Source of the DNA: Dicyema japonicum
Taxonomy: Eukaryota > Dicyemida > Rhombozoa > Dicyemidae
Assembly: GCA_011109175.1 (NCBI GenBank)
Contig: RDEW01000016.1
Span: forward strand, 245,349 to 309,348
Length of the DNA: 64,000 nt
Direction: 5' to 3'
Each line of letters starts with the position of its first letter. Position 1 is the stretch's first letter. The translations under genes were made by a program, and so were the position numbers. Shown piece by piece: positions 42,880 through 56,121 of this stretch. The notes below the pieces were generated by a model. The model saw only the letters and a program-made list of their open reading frames with translations. It made no database searches and had not been told where the DNA came from.

Positions 42880-43126
42880 TCAAGAAATATTCTTGCTCGG
42901 GGATCGCTACCGATTACTCCTGTTGCGACCGAATCATCGGGAGCCGTTGGGTCCAATGACGCTGAATTCTTGCAAGAACTCGGAGGATTGCCTTTGCCAG
43001 AAAAGAAAAGGGATCAACGAGAAAGGGTTATGGCTAAGACAAAAGATAGGAATAGCCATACTCCGAGGGAAACTCGTTCGCAATCCACGTAGCAGGCTTC
43101 CTCAACTGACATTTGTTTAATTGTTA
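42880..43126 (+). mobile_element. Family R 3' end, interrupted by an RTE insertion
   Basis: The frame 42893-43120 ends LWLRQKIGIAILRGKLVRN...LTFV-stop. It is a close copy of 32780-33020. Its A-rich tail resumes at 43702, after the RTE insertion. Confidence 0.7.
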
Positions 43127-43701
43127 TTATTATTATTTAAGCACTCCCGAGAAGTCATAAAATTAATCAGCCTCCCTTGTGCCGTATTTCTAGCCATCCT
43201 CTCTATCAGCCTCTTCCAGGACCCTCTACTTCGTGCCAGTTCCCTTAAGGTATCTAGGTCGTCTGCGGAAGTGAGCTTCAGTCCCACAGCCGACAGGTCT
43301 CCATTCAAAATAGTTGGGAGTGTGACTCTTTGGTCTTCCACGGAAACGGGGCTTCCCGTATGCATTAAGTAGTTTTCCATGGCGATATTCGCGGGTACTT
43401 GAGCATTTAGACGTAAGATATGTCCAAAGAGACTCCATCTTGATCTGAAGATCTCCTCGATAGTATACCAGATTTGCACTTCGAGTAGAGGTCATTGTTT
43501 GAATCTTCTTAGGCCACTTGATCTTGATTACTGATTTTCAATTGTGTCCTGTGGAAAGCGTCAAGAACGGTCCATCTCTTGTTTTAGAGATTCCCCAAGT
43601 GCCTGAATTGTAGGTCAGGACGGGGATGACAAAAGCCTTGTATATTCTGAGTTTGGTGTTTAATCCCATCCTCTTCTTATGACCCCCATTATTGACCCCA
43701 G
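43127..43701 (-). mobile_element. RTE-like non-LTR insertion, 3' part
   Basis: The minus strand reads RSRWSLFGHILRL..QVPANIAMENY, a GRPK stretch in another frame, then SADDLDTLRELARSRGSWKRLIERM, the typical RTE C-terminus. The 3' end is a short AAT run. The 10-bp direct repeat TTAATTGTTA flanks it (43117-43126 and 43702-43711). Frame slips make it inactive. Confidence 0.8.
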
Positions 43702-43846
43702 TTAATTGTTAAAAAATTTTTTGTTTAAAAAAAATAAAAAAATATCTTGAATAAAATGATTTAATTGCTATTAGACAAACATGACGATTTAGACGAATTG
43801 TTAATTAGACAAATTGTTTTAGATGAATTTTCTGGTTACCAAATAA

Positions 43847-44160
43847 TTAATTAAACCATGCATCTCTTATGCATGTGGTATATTGAGCCCATTCATCTCT
43901 AGGACGAATAGCTTGAAGATCGAGGCTAGCCGGAAAAGAGCTTCCCAAATCACAGAACGTTGGATTTCTAAAGAGTTCCAGCCACCATTCACTTGAAACT
44001 TTGATTCGAATGTACCATGGAACGCGCCGTCGTGACTGCGAAGACTCAGTCACTCGACCGATACTTGCTTGTGTGGGGTCAAGTGAGAAGCATCAGGCAA
44101 AGATGATGTCTCTGCTGAGCGTGCTAGGATCACATGGTTAGTTAGTTTGTGTAATCGTGG
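43847..44160 (+). mobile_element. Family A 3' end
   Basis: It contains the block also seen reversed at 35640-35830 (ATGCATCTCTTATGCATGTGG-like), the C-terminal SEKHQAKMMSLL, then the tail GGATCACATGGTTAGTTAG and CGTGGTTTTTTG. Confidence 0.65.
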
Positions 44161-44164
44161 TTTT

Positions 44165-44710
44165 TTGTTGTTATCATTATTAGAGGTCTGAAGTTTGAAA
44201 AAGATCAACTCGGACCCGATTTATCTACTCACGGAGGCATTATTTGCATCTTCAAAAAACGGAATTATCTAATATTCTATTATGTAATCTATTATTGTTG
44301 AGTATCTGTCTGCAGTATACCAACTGCCCTTCATTTTTCTGTTTGTGTTTCGAACTTGTTTTAGCGCATTTACTTACAAATCATCAGGGGACATGTGTTT
44401 TAATTCGAAAGAAGAGTCAATATTCCACAAATAAGATGAACCAAATAATTAAGTGCATCCAGTACCCAAGGTCGGAAAGTCCGTCCAATGTCACAAGATT
44501 CAAAACGGACGGAATGGAAAAAAACGTCCAGTCCTTGCAGCTGTGGGAACCCAAATGATCCTTTTAGAACCTTGGCTCTGGGAGCTATCTGAAACAGGCG
44601 AATCACATGAGACCAGGACTGCTTATGTAAATATGGGTCAACGTATTTGATCAACGTCAATATTATTAATAAATTAAAAATATTAATTAAATTTATTACT
44701 AAATTTAATT
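44165..44710. other. Intergenic, no recognisable gene
   Basis: Spacer before the 3' end of CC2D2A. Frames on both strands at 44244-44660 overlap and lack motifs. Confidence 0.4.
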
Positions 44711-44714
44711 AATT

Positions 44715-47700
44715 TTAAACATCATAACTTCTAATTAGATTGCCGAAATATATCCACACACTGTATATCTCACAAGGATATGCTTGAATATAAACAGCCA
44801 ATGAAAATTCTACATCATTTCCTACAATATCATGCATTCCTGTGGCAAATGTGGCCTCTACTGCTGCCTGAATTGTTGTAAATGTTAAATTAAAGGGTAT
44901 CCTGATATCTACCAATTATTCATCAAATACCGTAAAACTCTTTGATAGACTCCCCATTTCAGACGTGACCTCTACCTGGCTGTTGAATTCAAGCCTAATG
45001 ATGATTTCATCCTCAACCTCCTCAAAATGTTCAAGAAAGCTCTGCAGCATGTTCTATTCCATCGAGTAATGTACTCAGATCTCCACGTGGTTATTTTCTC
45101 TCTCAGTACCTGCGTCATATCTTGTGCTAGTTGACGAGCAAAGTCCTCGTTTGGTTTAGAATAATTCAAAAATGATGACTTGTGACCAAATATCAATACC
45201 TGCACTGTTGGGAGACGTCTAAGAGGAAATGAAGTCCCAAAGAAAGGCATCCAAGCCTTCTTCACATTAGTCTGAAAGGATATCTCCCAGGGAGCAGAAC
45301 TATTCTGAATATTACAAAAAATCTACAATAAATGAAATTATACATTTTCAGTGGTCAACAAACACCCAACGCTTTTGAGAGCTCCATTACTGTCCTCCAC
45401 AGGCCAATGCTTTCCCGTGACAGCATTCCATATGACAAAATCCCCTGTCCTCTCCTCACTGAGCACATAGAAAGTATTCCCATCGGGAATGCCGGTCCCT
45501 CGAATGTCACAATCTAACAACCTGCCACCAAATACACAGTTTTGCCCATCGCCTTCATAAAATTGTGAAGTAAAATAGCATGTTCTTCTTCATCCCCCAA
45601 TCTCACAGATATGAATTGCTAAATATTCACCCAATTCTAGTACATCACACGTGCTCCATAAATCTTCAACTCCTGAGTAGAGAAATGTGTCAGAAATGTT
45701 GGGAAACAGAGAGACAAACCTGGCCACTCGTTCCTATAGTAAGCATATTAGGTCGACCTCATTTGTGAGGGTCCCTTCCATGAAACTGTCAAATAATATT
45801 GTTGGAGGGGGGATTGGATGGAGAAAACGAATCGAAAAGACCATTTTGGCATTCATATCCAGGACAAGTGCCACACAGTGTCGTTTTGGAAATCGTCCTT
45901 TAAAGTTACTCAGCCACCTATCAGAGTAAGCAATCAATTCTGGGCTTTCTTCACTGTCAAACTACAACATAGTAATAATACACAACTTGGATGGCTGGGA
46001 ATTTTCCCTTGTCCAAGATTGGGTCAATTGTGACAAACAGGTCTATCAGAGAGGGAGTCTGCTCACTCACATACCCACTCTGTAACCGAGGACGGTCAAC
46101 TTTAAATCGTCCCTCAATCTGGACTTTAAATTAATTATACTTTATTATTTGTGTATAATGTTGAAAATGGAATTCTCAGTCCACCTAATAATATTTTATT
46201 ATATATTTTATTTGTCTCAATTTCAATTTTATCATAAATATTCACAAAAATAAATGGATTGGCTGGCAAATTCTGCCGATCATTTACATTTAGGTTCTGT
46301 GTGCTACAATGATTCAAATATATACTCAAAGGGTATTTCTAGTTTCTCATTCCAATTAGGGTTCTCTCCTTTGCACCCACGTGTTCGTCTCACCTTATCG
46401 AGGAATCTCACCTCAACAAAGACGTTCTACGATCAACCATCATGTGTTACCTTCGGTCCAGTCTGAGATTCAGGAGTACTAGTGGAATGGATCCTCAAGG
46501 GAAGATCTCTGGCTTGTCTCACGTGTACATAAACAATTGCTTTCCGGGTTAACCCTGAGACGTCTTTTACCCTCGTCACTCTTTCAGGCCTCAGAGGCCG
46601 CCTCGGTTTAAAAAGGTTGGGGAATCCGACCCAAGGCTATATGTCTAATTAAGCATAAACCTCCCAGGAATCTCAACCTCCTGCACAATCTGATTATATG
46701 TCCTCTGCTTCTGACATTTCTTTATATTTCTAAGGATGTTCTCGTAGACTAGGAGAAGGTACGATCGGACAACTTTTTGTTTCATTTCAAATTCGTTCAA
46801 ATTAGATTTGGAGGTTATTTTTGCCGGTTTTTCATTCTAATTGATATTTCTGTCATACCGGCAAGACACTCTGTATTTCATCGTCAAAGGCGGGAATGCA
46901 CTGGTCGTACTGCCCGGCATCCCGTAGTCTTAATAATTTAAATCTCTTTTCTTGACCATCAGGGAAATCATCCTGGTTGCATAGGCGAAAGTAGGTAGGC
47001 AATTTAGATTTGTGACCAGTCGCCTGTATTAAAACATACTAAGACATGAATAATCTGCAGGATTTCTGCGTTTTCGGGGTCATTTGGATCCAGTTTGGCC
47101 TTCATTGCCCATTCCATTAGTTTGTTCAGTTCCCCCTCCTTGTAGCCAAAGTTGGGACGATGGCTAGTTTTACCATTATTAAATCAACCAATCAAATCGC
47201 TTTGAATAAATGTTTTTTGGCGCTAAAATCTCTCCATTTTCATTTTCTGTCCAAAAAGCAGAGCAGAATAAATTCCCACTAAGCATCTGTCCTTCCATTT
47301 TAGTATCTTAAACATTAGTCAACCAACTCTTACTGCTCCCAACTCCCGCGTGGTTATGAGAGACTGATATTACACTAGAAAAGTTGTATGAGGCTAGTTC
47401 AGCAGAGTTTTTTGTTACTGTCGATAGAGGAATGGGAATCAATACTTGTGAGAGGATTCGAGAAGACAGCAATCCCTGTGTTTGGACAATCTCTTTTAAG
47501 CATAGTAATGGAAAACCTCAATTATAATGCTCTTGGGGATTTGGGTCAAATATACAGTCAAAATAGACCCCACGGTGACCTCAAAGGTCTCTGAAATTGG
47601 TCGAGGTGGTGTTTTACAGACTGTTATTCCATCCACCATGAGTTTAAGATACAATGATGTTTTCGATAGCTCATTTCTTCGTTCTCTCTCATCTCTAAAT

Positions 47701-49691
47701 ATATATAAGTCTGATCTCTCACGTTGATAGCTTTACTACAGATGAGATTTGTTCGCTATAATATAACTCTAGTGAGTAAATTTCCTCTCCTAAGATGTCT
47801 CATACTTATCACCTGGCAATCTTCGGTTTCGTTTAGCTCGTTCTATTACAGAGTCTCTTACTTCTTTCTCATTGAATTCTGCAGGAGGAATAGGCTTCTT
47901 TAGATCAGTCAACGAAGCCCTGTCACGCGTTATTTCCTCCTATGGGATAATGCATTGACGAGACTTCAATATTTTGTCGGACTGATGGAGCATGTTGTCG
48001 ACAGTAGATATGATCTTTTTGTTCTCCTCAATTCTGTCCCTTAGTTTAATCTAAGATTATCATTGATAATACTCTGATATCCTTTTTTGTCTTCCATAGT
48101 TCGATCAAGTATATATATTCGGAATACTCCCGTTCGTATTTGAATGCAAAGTAGTCTCTAATCTCATTGACCTCCTCGGCAATAGTCTCATCCCATAATT
48201 TAGTGTCCTCGATTATATCAACATTTTTCCTAATAGTGAAGTGTTTATTATAATACTTTTTAATTTTTATCTTTGCTGGAGTGTTTGTGAATCCTGCGAC
48301 TCTCTTAGATCTTTAATTTCCTTCCAATAGGATATTATTTTTCTAGTCAACTCTCGCTCATAGAATGACTCCTCATTAATGGTATCCCTCAGAGACCTAC
48401 AATCAATTTCTCCCCAAATACATAATTTCCTCATAATATTTCAAAATAGAATTCTTTATGTTAGTCTTCTCCACCTCTGACTCCTACCAATCAATTAAAT
48501 ATTACTGTTTCATTCAGCAAGTTTTTTGAGGTCTCAATTATTTTTCTAAGTGCATTTAACTTTAATTAAAACTCAAAATACTCGTTTTATGCTAAACTTG
48601 GCATTATTCTTATTATTAAAGGCAACATATGCCTCGTAAATGTCACAAAGACTGTTGAATACCATGTGCTCCTTGCTGAATAGATGGTGGTGACAAAATT
48701 TAAGAACATTACAGTCAATGTTCAGAGAATATTCCTCCTTACTAAAGTCAGTTAATTTCTCAGAGTTTATATAATTCTGAGTTATAATAACAAATAATGC
48801 ACGTGGTTAATTTGAATTTGGGCTTTGTTAGCTCGCATCTGACTGGGAGGAGGCTGAAATGAATAATCTCTGACTGGATTGGGTATCTGTATGAAATGTC
48901 CTGCAGAATCCAACCATGTTTTGCCCTGTTGTAGTATAATTAGACAAATAACCGAATTGTCATTTCTGAACAGTTTTCTAATCAATCTTGTCTGCCTTTT
49001 CGTTGACTTTTCGCATCCAACATATATTCCCTCATCACCAAGCGAAGAGACTTTCTGAATATTAATCTGTGAATCTAAAAGTCATCTAGGTTTATTCACC
49101 CTTAGCTATCTCATAAGGAGTCACTTGTGCAGACAAAACTTTGTTGATTTCAGTCTGTGGGATAGCACGTGATTTGTAAATCTCCATTCCACTCATATAT
49201 AACTCATCTGAGCGATAATCTGTTATTTGTGATACCAATTTTCTGGAGTTCTTGTTCTTCCTCATCAAAGTTTACTTTGCAGAAAAAATCCCTTCCTTCG
49301 TTGATTTCCTGTCGTTTCTTTTTTGCCTACAAATTAGCTAGAATACAACGTCTTCCATGAAATCCGCAACCATTTGGGGGAACCGGGTCTCCTCCATTAT
49401 TTTATTCACCATCTCTTCCTCTGGGGGAGGACTTGGTTCCTCAAATTCATAGGTCGATGTTAATCGTTTTTTGATTTCATGAAGTCTGCTGACAATATTC
49501 GAGGCTTATTTGAAAATATGTGAATACTCATGCGAATTCTGACTCCCTCACTTTCTGCAAGTATTACTAAACGAATACCTTGTGACGACCTTACAACATC
49601 AGAGGAGTGTGTCTATTTGTGATTATTTTATTACTTTAGCACGGGAAAGTATACTTTTTATGTCAAGTTCCTTTTTAGTAGACAAATTCAT
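44715..49691 (-). CDS. CC2D2A: Coiled-coil and C2 domain-containing protein 2A (ciliary transition zone)
   Basis: The start ATG is at 49691-49689. The first exons are 49691-49635, 49612-49579, 49554-49528, 49504-49350, 49326-49236, 49207-49100, 49074-48953, 48925-48803, 48776-48582, 48559-48506, 48483-48422, 48396-48352, 48310-48073 and 48050-47965, with introns of 22-28 nt plus 41 and 45 nt. Landmarks in order: VGCEKSTKRQT, a charged helical region, GFTNTPAKIKIK, C2-like LKLMVDGITVCKTPPRP, KLDPNDPENAEILQI, second C2 block RTRGCKGENPNWNEKLEIPF, then the transglutaminase-like part DLWSTCDQF, GDEEEHAILLHNF, LVAGTGIPDGNTFYVL, WNAVTGKHW, TRWNRTCC and the C-terminal VEFSLAVYIQAYP. CC2D2A is part of the MKS complex gating the cilium. 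One junction near 47515 could not be reconciled. Confidence 0.9.
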
Positions 49692-49769
49692 TTGCAGACT
49701 TATTCTGTCTGGTTTCTAGGCAATTATTATTTAATAATATAAAATTGTTTTATTATTACAATTTTACAT

Positions 49770-50155
49770 ACTCCACAAATTTAACAAATCTGCTCCTTAC
49801 ACGAGAAGACTCTACGCCTTTTACGGAATCGACAGATCCTATCCTCGACACTCCCCTTTGGAGTTGTCAGTACAATGAAATGGCTACTGATCCATCTAGT
49901 TCTCTCAAGAGCTAGGGATTCCACTATGTTTATCCAATTACGATATGAAAATGAACGCTCCTTCATTAGACATCCGTCCCCCATAGACCTCCCAAGTAGA
50001 CACAGGCAGAGACATTTCCGGAAAGCATTGGAGTTCATCGATGAGTATAAGACGAAAATAGCAAGGCGATAAGGGAAACCAGGGTCACTTAATTAGTTGG
50101 GTTACTATTACCTTCTTTCTCGGTGTTTCTTGGGATTGAGTAAATAAATTAACTC
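49770..50155 (+). mobile_element. Family B 3' end, decayed
   Basis: The tail GGGTCACTTAATTAGTTGG, CTTTCTCGGTGTTTC and TTAACTCAA matches 19606-19680. The coding part has multiple stops. It lies just upstream of the CC2D2A start. Confidence 0.6.
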
Positions 50156-50159
50156 AACC

Positions 50160-50775
50160 CTCTGGTTCCTCACATCAACCTTCAGTTTCCTCTGGTTCGG
50201 ATCTTATGGTGTACTAGTAGTTGCAGGTGATGTGTGAATGTCGTCGGTCTCCCACTTGTTAGTATGGCTGGAGTAACTAACTAGACTTGCCTTCAGAATT
50301 CGCATCCCGTGTACTTCTTTATTGTCAACAAGGATTCTTTTTAACGTGAAGATCTAAATACAAAATGGCTTACTCAGTAACAGAATTGGTAATACAGGAA
50401 TTCTACCAAGCATGACTACAATATTTAGAGAAACAAGCATGGCTTTGTAAGACTCTGCTTTCTCAACGATCAGTCATACGTTGTAAGTGAATACCATAAT
50501 AATCTTTAATGTAGTCTTATGATTCGTAGGTTCTGTTATTCTCTGAACTTGTGGAAATTCAGACATTTGGTTAACGAATAGAGCGTATACTTGTATTATG
50601 TTTTCTCAGTAATTAGCTAATCTTCTCTACATTTTCTTCAATATACGAGAGAACTAATCCAACCAGAGAAACCTGAAGGCGGGCATTTTTTTAAATTAAA
50701 ATTTTAATTATTTTTAAAACAATTAAAGTTATTTATATATTATCAGAAAATACTAAAAGAATCCACTGTTGATAG
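50160..50775. other. No recognisable gene
   Basis: Intergenic sequence without a supported feature. Confidence 0.35.
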
Positions 50776-50779
50776 AATC

Positions 50780-51060
50780 GAATGCCCAGAAATTGCGGCA
50801 ACCCAAAAAAGAGCATTTTCCGTGATAGAAAACTGGATCAAAGGCGATCTAAATTCTACACCTACCCCTTGGAAGACCTAATAAGAAGAAATAGAAGTCA
50901 AACTCAACTATACCAGAGGATCACTCGTCCGCTGCGTGCTTGTGTTGGATCGAGGGAAGACCACCGGGCTAAGCTAGAGCCCAATTGAAATTCGCCGGGA
51001 TCACATAATTTCTTGTTTTTGTATTTAACTGTGGTCTTTGGAAATTACTTTCAATTCAAT
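50780..51060 (+). mobile_element. Family A 3' end
   Basis: The frame 50782-50988 ends TRPLRACVGSREDHRAKLE. The tail CGGGATCACATAATT and ACTGTGGTCTTTGG follows. Confidence 0.65.
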
Positions 51061-51064
51061 CTCA

Positions 51065-51940
51065 TACTTTTTAGTAAAAACATTCCCGGATGGCGAGTTG
51101 GACGAATTTTATGTTAGCATTTCCAAAGTGTGCACCGAACTGAACAAAACAACAATCACGTTTCTGCAGGCATTAAGAAAAACCATGAATATGTATCGAA
51201 AGGCACGAAAGAGACTATCGAAACTTTTCCGGAGAGTTTTTAATTGGGTTTTTTCTGGCATTTGATGGCGCGGTGTAACGAAAAAAAACTTGGTTTTGTT
51301 GTGGTAATGCCTGTTATGAGAGAGAACCTAAGAAGAATATTGTTGAAACAAAGAAATCCTTCTCTGGAGGCAACTGCTCACCAAATGGATATGACTGAGT
51401 AAGTAGTGGTCTCTCTTGCGAGAAATCCTATCCTGTGTTTGAAAAGATTCAGCGTTTTAGCAGTCTGGCCAATTTGTAAATTGCGTATTAAGCTCAAATT
51501 AGCCTGAGAAAATGCGGTTCTTTGACACTTGAATTCTCCAATATTAAAGACCGTAATACTTTTACTACTTAGGTAAATCTAATATTCTTAATCATATTCG
51601 TAATTTATTGGATTCATAGAATAAATAAAGACCAAAGGTATTTTAATCGTTATAAAGATAAGATTATTTACGAAATTGATAGTTTTAACCAAGAAATTAC
51701 AATTATTCAGAATCAACTAAACAGTAAATTTAAAAATTTTTTGAAACACTTCGCGCAAAATCAGTTTTTTCCACCATTTCCAAATGTTTTAAAAAAACTT
51801 ATAGTATGATTAATGGTTTATTTGCCATCGCCTCGAAGTAATGTATTATTAATTGTATATTAATCCAATAAGAAGAATTTTAATAACGACTCCCCAACCT
51901 ATTAATCCAACTTTAACAAGTTATTATACAAGTTCTAGAT
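51065..51940. other. No recognised gene; one basic open frame
   Basis: The frame 51038-51265 has a basic C-terminal half (YRKARKRLSKLFRRVF). It overlaps the family A tail at its start and has no family match I can name. Confidence 0.3.
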
Positions 51941-51946
51941 GTTCAT

Positions 51947-52255
51947 GTGGTTTATTTGCATGAAGAAAATCAGAATACTATAATATCAATGATAGAGAGC
52001 ATGGAATACAATCATAACACATGTCTGGTTAATAATATAGATACACTTTCCATGAACTGCTTATTAAAACATTACTTTCTCGCTAGTATTCCACAAATAA
52101 ATAAAATTCCGATTGAATGGTGTCATCAAGACTCTGAAATCAGATCCAAGCAGTTTGGAAGAAATCTGCAAATTCTACTTGCGAAAGTTATACGCAAACA
52201 GAAGACTCTAAAGAGACAATGCAAACCATGCAGACTGAGAGAATCTTCAAAATAA
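51947..52255 (+). CDS. Hypothetical ORF (about 100 aa)
   Basis: The frame opens at TTG or at internal ATGs. It is polar, with a Lys/Arg-rich C-terminus (VIRKQKTLKRQCKPCRL). No motif is recognised and no splice partner was found. It could be a chance frame or a transposon remnant. Confidence 0.2.
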   Translation: MVYLHEENQNTIISMIESMEYNHNTCLVNNIDTLSMNCLLKHYFLASIPQINKIPIEWCHQDSEIRSKQFGRNLQILLAKVIRKQKTLKRQCKPCRLRESSK

Positions 52256-52789
52256 GATGAAGTATACAAAATGGGAAAAAATACAAAAACTGAGTGATAA
52301 TGACTCAAAAAAAACTTTTATGAAAAAATCACAGTAGGTTGTTTCTAAAGAAAATATTTCAATAATTTTGACAAAATAAGTCATCGTTGTAATATTGAAT
52401 GTGGAAAATTTTGATAGAGAATTGATTGAAATTTGTATACGAAAAATATGTAAATGATTACTGATTCGTCTACCCAAATGTCCGCAACTGTTTGTATTGG
52501 CAATAGTGGGAGGGGTTCATTTGTTAATGTAATAAGTTGAGGTAAAAGTCAAGAATGTAGACACTTTTGATGCATCAATCAAATACAAACAAGATGAGAG
52601 AACAAAAGAGAGGTTAAAATACATCAGTTATATCCGCGTCAGTGGACATGCTCTAATAACACGAGCGTCATTCAGAAATCTCACAACATCTTATGAAACA
52701 TGTTCTCATAGTGACAATACCAGAGTATACGGATTCTTTATCATCTGACATTTATGTAATATAAATTACTTTGAGACACGTTCGCCCAG

Positions 52790-53070
52790 AAAAATCTTCA
52801 CGAGAGTGCTACAAGGGCCTGTTCAGCATCCGTAAAGGCGGAGAAGGCCAAACTCGTTAAATACGTCGACCTTCCAGATGATGTCAAATTTGTTCCCCTT
52901 GCTGTGGAGACTTCCGGATCCTACTCCCCCTCTACACTCGAGTTTTTCGGACGTCTTGGAAACCGGATCACCTCATGCACTGATGATCACCGTGAACGCC
53001 GCTGACTATTTGAGCGAATTTCGCTCGCAATTTTGAAAGGGAACAGCCACGCAGTGTGGGCGGCAACTAC
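52790..53070 (+). mobile_element. Family R-like non-LTR C-terminus
   Basis: It translates to YVDLPDDVKFVPLAVETSG, FFGRLGNRITSCTDD and, after a stop, ERISLAILKGNSHAVWAA. This is the C-terminal pattern (PLAVET..G...LG.RI....D......R...AI..GN) of many invertebrate non-LTR elements. Confidence 0.65.
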
Positions 53071-53079
53071 CTGACTTCT

Positions 53080-56000
53080 ATTGTTTAAATTATATAATTA
53101 CTTTGCATCATTCATAATAATGTTGTAATGAATTCAAAATGTGAAAGTCAACATCCAAATACTATTTCGTAAGTTTATGAAGAGAAAATATTATCATTTG
53201 AAGCAACACACGGGCATGCGTAAAACAGATTTAGACTGAGAACAATAGATGAAATTGTAGAAAACTTATACTTCCAGTGACCTTTCTCGAGTTCATCAAT
53301 TTTTTTTGTAATGCCAAGTAGGAACTAAATGGAAAAGTTTTGAAAAAGGTTATAAAAATAAATTAAATATCATATTTTTGCTAAAAATACATTTTTATGA
53401 TAAAAATTGAAAACCGATCGTTATAAGTACCGAAAAATCAAATAGTGGAGAGTTGTCCATATTTATAGGTTACCAAAATACACATACAAGACATTTTGAT
53501 AACATCCTTCGACACTATTTGATAATCCAATAATAAATATACTATTGAAGAATAAAATACGAAAATATAACAACAAAAATCAGGATGAAATAGAGAAAAG
53601 ATAAACCAACCACAACAACTATTTAACCATGTGTTAAACATATATTAATGTATTGAAAGGTCACCATATTGTAAATAACAATTTTATAAATATTAAATTA
53701 ATTTAAAGTCAAAATTCGACGATAATCAATTAATCTATTATTATGCAGCCTACCTCTCATGTGAGCTCTGATCGCAGAAGCAAATAAAATGCTGATATTT
53801 CATTATATGCAGTTAATATACTATGCCTCCATTTTTTTCATTATATTTGTGGAGATTGTTGTACCTGAAAGGTAAATGGACTTGAGTGCTTTCGGAATTT
53901 TGGACATTGGTCGGTTATTAAACACGTTTCAATAACTGGCGGAAAGATTCATGAGGAAGATTACAACTTGGAAGATTGAAACATGTTGCTCAAATTCTAT
54001 TTTAAAGTCAATCACAAAGACCATATAAGGTCATCCGTACTCTCATTTGCCAATAAATCCAAAAAGTAACCAGAATCAACATATTTTACCGAGAAATGAC
54101 GTAATAAAAGTATTGAAATAAATTGTAATCACTTTCACTGAGTCTGACGGGGTTCCCATTATTTTACTGAAAGAAATCTCGGAGTATTAGCTTTCACCGA
54201 CAAAACAAGGCCATTCAACATATCAGTAACAAATTCAGTTATACGTAAACAACCTTACATACGACCAATCCTGAAACATGGAAGACTGAAGAACAATCCA
54301 TCCTCAGACGCCCAAGGCATACTCACTCGCAGGAGTAATGTGTAATCGAACGTTGATTATAAAAAAAAGCTGTTATTAAAGAAAATCTACAGTAACTCTT
54401 TACTCCTCGTAACTCTTGAATAACGTTAACTAAAATTAGACTAAACTAACATATCCTTCTTTTTTATGATTGTCTTCACCGGCCATCTACATGACTTCCA
54501 CTTCCTCTTCGGACTGAGGGTCCGCCGATTCGCCAAAATAATGAGTTGTCCGCTCTTCCAGTCGCCTCGACACGTAAAGGATTTCGTTAATTAGTGATCC
54601 CGTTCCATGTCAAAACCACAGAAATAATTATCACAGGAGCATCGTATAGCGACCTCAATTCTCCAGCGAGCAAGTCATATTTGTGTAGCTTTTCCACCTC
54701 TGTATGCTTGAGTGCTTCGTGAGTGTCTATAATATATTGATAATTATTATTCTTAATAAATTACAAGTTAATAGGTGGTAACATTGTTGTTAGTTTTACC
54801 CCATTTTCCAGAATTTGTACTAAGTTAATAAAAATTAAAGTCAATGTCTTTTATAATAGCATTAAAAGTTTTTCAATTTTTAGGACGCAAAGTCTTATCT
54901 GATCTCTAGAGGACATATGATCCTGGCAGGCATCCCAATCATAAATCGATTGCAGACGTATAAGTCTAAATTTCACAAAAATCTGGCAAGTATTGGTAAA
55001 ACCTGCATAATTCGTATCCTTTAGCCATTCGGAAAGTTTTTGTATTAAAATAATTCAGGAGGGATATCTGCGGCCTTGACTACATGGTTAAAGATCAGAC
55101 TCGTCCGATGGCATTTGATGTTTCCAAAGCGAGAGGGAAGAACATCACGTAATGGGGGATGTTAACATATTTCGGCCGTTATAGGTTTTTCGTCTATTTC
55201 TGAGGCTGAACAGGCTACGGACTGATTCATGAATAGATTCTTTGTTGAGATGTGTCCGGCAGGTGACGTCCCAGACTAATGCCTCCCATTTTCAGACGGA
55301 AAAGTAATTATTCCATCTGGAGATGTTTCCGTATCCGACATTATCCGTACGGCCTCACCAGTAAATGATGTACTAGCAGCATCCATTGGCCGCTAACAAC
55401 ATAGTTCATGGACTTGGAGACATCCATTCGGATTGAATCGTCGTCAAAAAGTTCCCTAAATACCGTTTTGAATGGCATTGAACCATACTCCACTATCGGG
55501 AGATTCTCCCGGAACAGACATGCACGACTGTGTTAGAAGTTTCCAGGAGCTTATCAATAGCCCTCGATGATACAACATCATCCATGCTACGTTTCAATCC
55601 TGGAAAGTAGAAGTGAAGAATATTGACGAGTTATATATCTCCCATTGGTGGCGAAATTCTGGGAAAGTGTGCAGAATTCTCCTGACCAGGGAATCAAAAG
55701 CCACGAGATGAAAATCTTGTATTCAATACCTGACGTGAGTTTGCGATTTGACCATCCTAGTAAAACATTTTACTGGTAGGAGCTTTCCTAAAATAAAAAA
55801 AAAATTTAATAAATTAACAGCGAAAAGTAAAAAAGCCGACTATGATATGAAAATACGAGCACTTAGTCTATAGATAACTACTAATTTAAATCCTCCATTT
55901 TAAATTAACACAGACTCCACCAACGTTAAAACTAGCTTTATAATGATAGCAGGAAGACATACTCTATAAGAGAGATAAGGTCAGTGATGTTTTACAATCC

Positions 56001-56110
56001 CTAAAAAGTATATTAAAAAATGTTGCCGATCTCTTTACAACCATAATACTGGAGTAATGTTACTGATTTGTAATATTTAACTATTAAGAAATAAATACAA
56101 TGAAACACAC
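53080..56110. other. No recognisable gene
   Basis: About 3 kb of AT-rich sequence. A possible family A-like tail lies at 54580-54605 (GGGATCACTAATTAACG on the minus strand). The rest shows no coding or repeat signature I can support. Confidence 0.35.
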
Positions 56111-56121
56111 CAATATTAAAG

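Noticed and set aside
49220-49235. A 16-nt intron in CC2D2A exon 5
   Set aside because: A 28-nt choice (49235-49208) with the same donor and phase gives an equally open frame and fits the genome's intron size.
51038-51265. 75-codon basic frame as a host gene
   Set aside because: Its start lies in the family A tail and no homologous family is recognised.
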